This document shows positions 63,582 through 64,000 of a stretch of DNA of 64,000 nucleotides, piece by piece (position 1 is the first letter of the stretch; every line of letters begins with the position of its first letter). The position numbers were made by a program, and so were the translations under genes. Under the pieces are notes generated by a model. It was not told the origin of the DNA. It saw only the letters and a list, made by a program, of their open reading frames with translations, and did not search any database. This DNA comes from Natrinema amylolyticus_A. GTDB taxonomy: Archaea > Halobacteriota > Halobacteria > Halobacteriales > Natrialbaceae. Where the stretch lies: the NCBI RefSeq assembly GCF_042678045.1, contig NZ_JBHUDI010000003.1:186001-250000 (forward strand), read 5' to 3'.

Positions 63582-63688
63582 TCCTGCCGGGCCACCAGCC
63601 CGGTGTCTCCGCGTGACGATCGATCGCCACACTGGGGGCTGATCGTGATAGCAGAACGGATTTACGTCCCCGTCACCACCTCTCGTGT

Positions 63689-64000
63689 ATGGATTACGAA
63701 TCGAGTCTCGACCGAGCGATGGAGGACGTCCCCGACATCGGGGGCGACGAAGAGCGACTCCAGATCCCCGATCCGGAGACACAGAAAGACGGCGCGTTCA
63801 CGCGCGTGAAGAACCTGGACGAGATCGCCGACGTACTCTCGCGGGAAACTGAGCATCTCCACCGGTTCATCCAGCGCGAACTCGGGACCAGCGGCAAACT
63901 CGAGAACGGCCGCGGCCGGTACAACGGGACCTTCTCCCAGCAGGACTTCGACGCGGCGATCGACGCCTACGTCGACGAGTACGTCCTCTGTTCGGAGTGT
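63689..64000 (+). CDS. Translation initiation factor aIF2 subunit beta (partial, 5' end)
   Basis: The 104 codons present read MDYESSLDRAMEDVPDIGGD and then TRVKNLDEIADVLSRETEHL, RFIQRELGTSGKLENGRGRY and DAYVDEYVLCSEC. This is the N-terminal and central part of archaeal aIF2-beta up to the first pair of zinc-binding Cys. The rest lies past the window. aIF2-beta is part of the complex that brings initiator Met-tRNA to the ribosome. Confidence 0.93.
   Translation, partial: MDYESSLDRAMEDVPDIGGDEERLQIPDPETQKDGAFTRVKNLDEIADVLSRETEHLHRFIQRELGTSGKLENGRGRYNGTFSQQDFDAAIDAYVDEYVLCSEC

Overview
The window is chromosomal DNA of a haloarchaeon, probably of the Natrialba/Haloterrigena/Natrinema group. The proteins are strongly acidic, the housekeeping parts are GC-rich with many CTCGAG sites, promoters are TATA-type with very short leaders, and the gene content is haloarchaeal: AglB, an Rpa/RPA-associated-protein/phosphoesterase operon, PGF-CTERM and DUF7503 proteins, and aIF2-beta at the right edge. 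The genus call is inference.

Layout. (1) 1-4181: a DUF1616 membrane protein, then a glmU-like/glmS pair whose stop and start overlap. (2) 4274-11068: a locus resembling the bacterial SipW/TasA system. It has an archaeal signal peptidase I, two exoproteins with intact SipW-type twin-arginine signals, two proteins with weaker versions, and a divergent winged-helix membrane regulator (DUF7344 type). Repeated operator-like motifs, an inverted repeat at the probable start of transcription and a tRNA acceptor/T-arm-like hairpin lie in its non-coding parts. (3) 11179-13386: a palindromic MITE, a probable gene remnant and UppP. (4) 13457-16437: a second glmU/glmS pair, inverted relative to the first. 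(5) 16654-36600: a surface-glycan/N-glycosylation island with an AglF-like nucleotidyltransferase, three alkaline-phosphatase-superfamily proteins, several glycosyltransferases, GtrA, a flippase and the oligosaccharyltransferase AglB. Its AT-richer middle is littered with decayed genes: a GT4 pseudogene, an FkbM methyltransferase gene interrupted by an IS630 element, and an IS1595 remnant.

(6) 36949-47829: a DUF7503 mini-protein, a CHAT-domain protease, a Cdc6-like AAA protein lacking the Walker A lysine, glpC, glpB and glpA on the minus strand, and divergent glpK plus a membrane protein that may import glycerol. The AAA gene overlaps glpC, so the protease pair may be co-transcribed with glycerol catabolism. 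(7) 48023-57050: cupin, HAD phosphatase, AbrB-PhoU regulator, the rpa operon, small proteins and glnA. (8) 57340-59000: an IS200/IS605-type tnpB element without tnpA. Its TnpB is interrupted by one in-frame TGA while all visible catalytic residues remain. (9) 59560-64000: thioredoxin, small regulators and hypotheticals, a second MITE copy, a PGF-CTERM exoprotein, a DUF5789 protein and the start of aIF2-beta.

How the parts may work together (inference): two GlmS/GlmU pairs supply UDP-GlcNAc-type precursors, AglF-like and other transferases build a lipid-linked glycan, the flippase moves it and AglB attaches it. Secreted SipW-type proteins, one of them an array of N-T-T sequons, are plausible acceptors. 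The most promising undescribed systems are the CHAT/AAA pair tied to glpACB and the SipW-like locus with its unusual non-coding elements.
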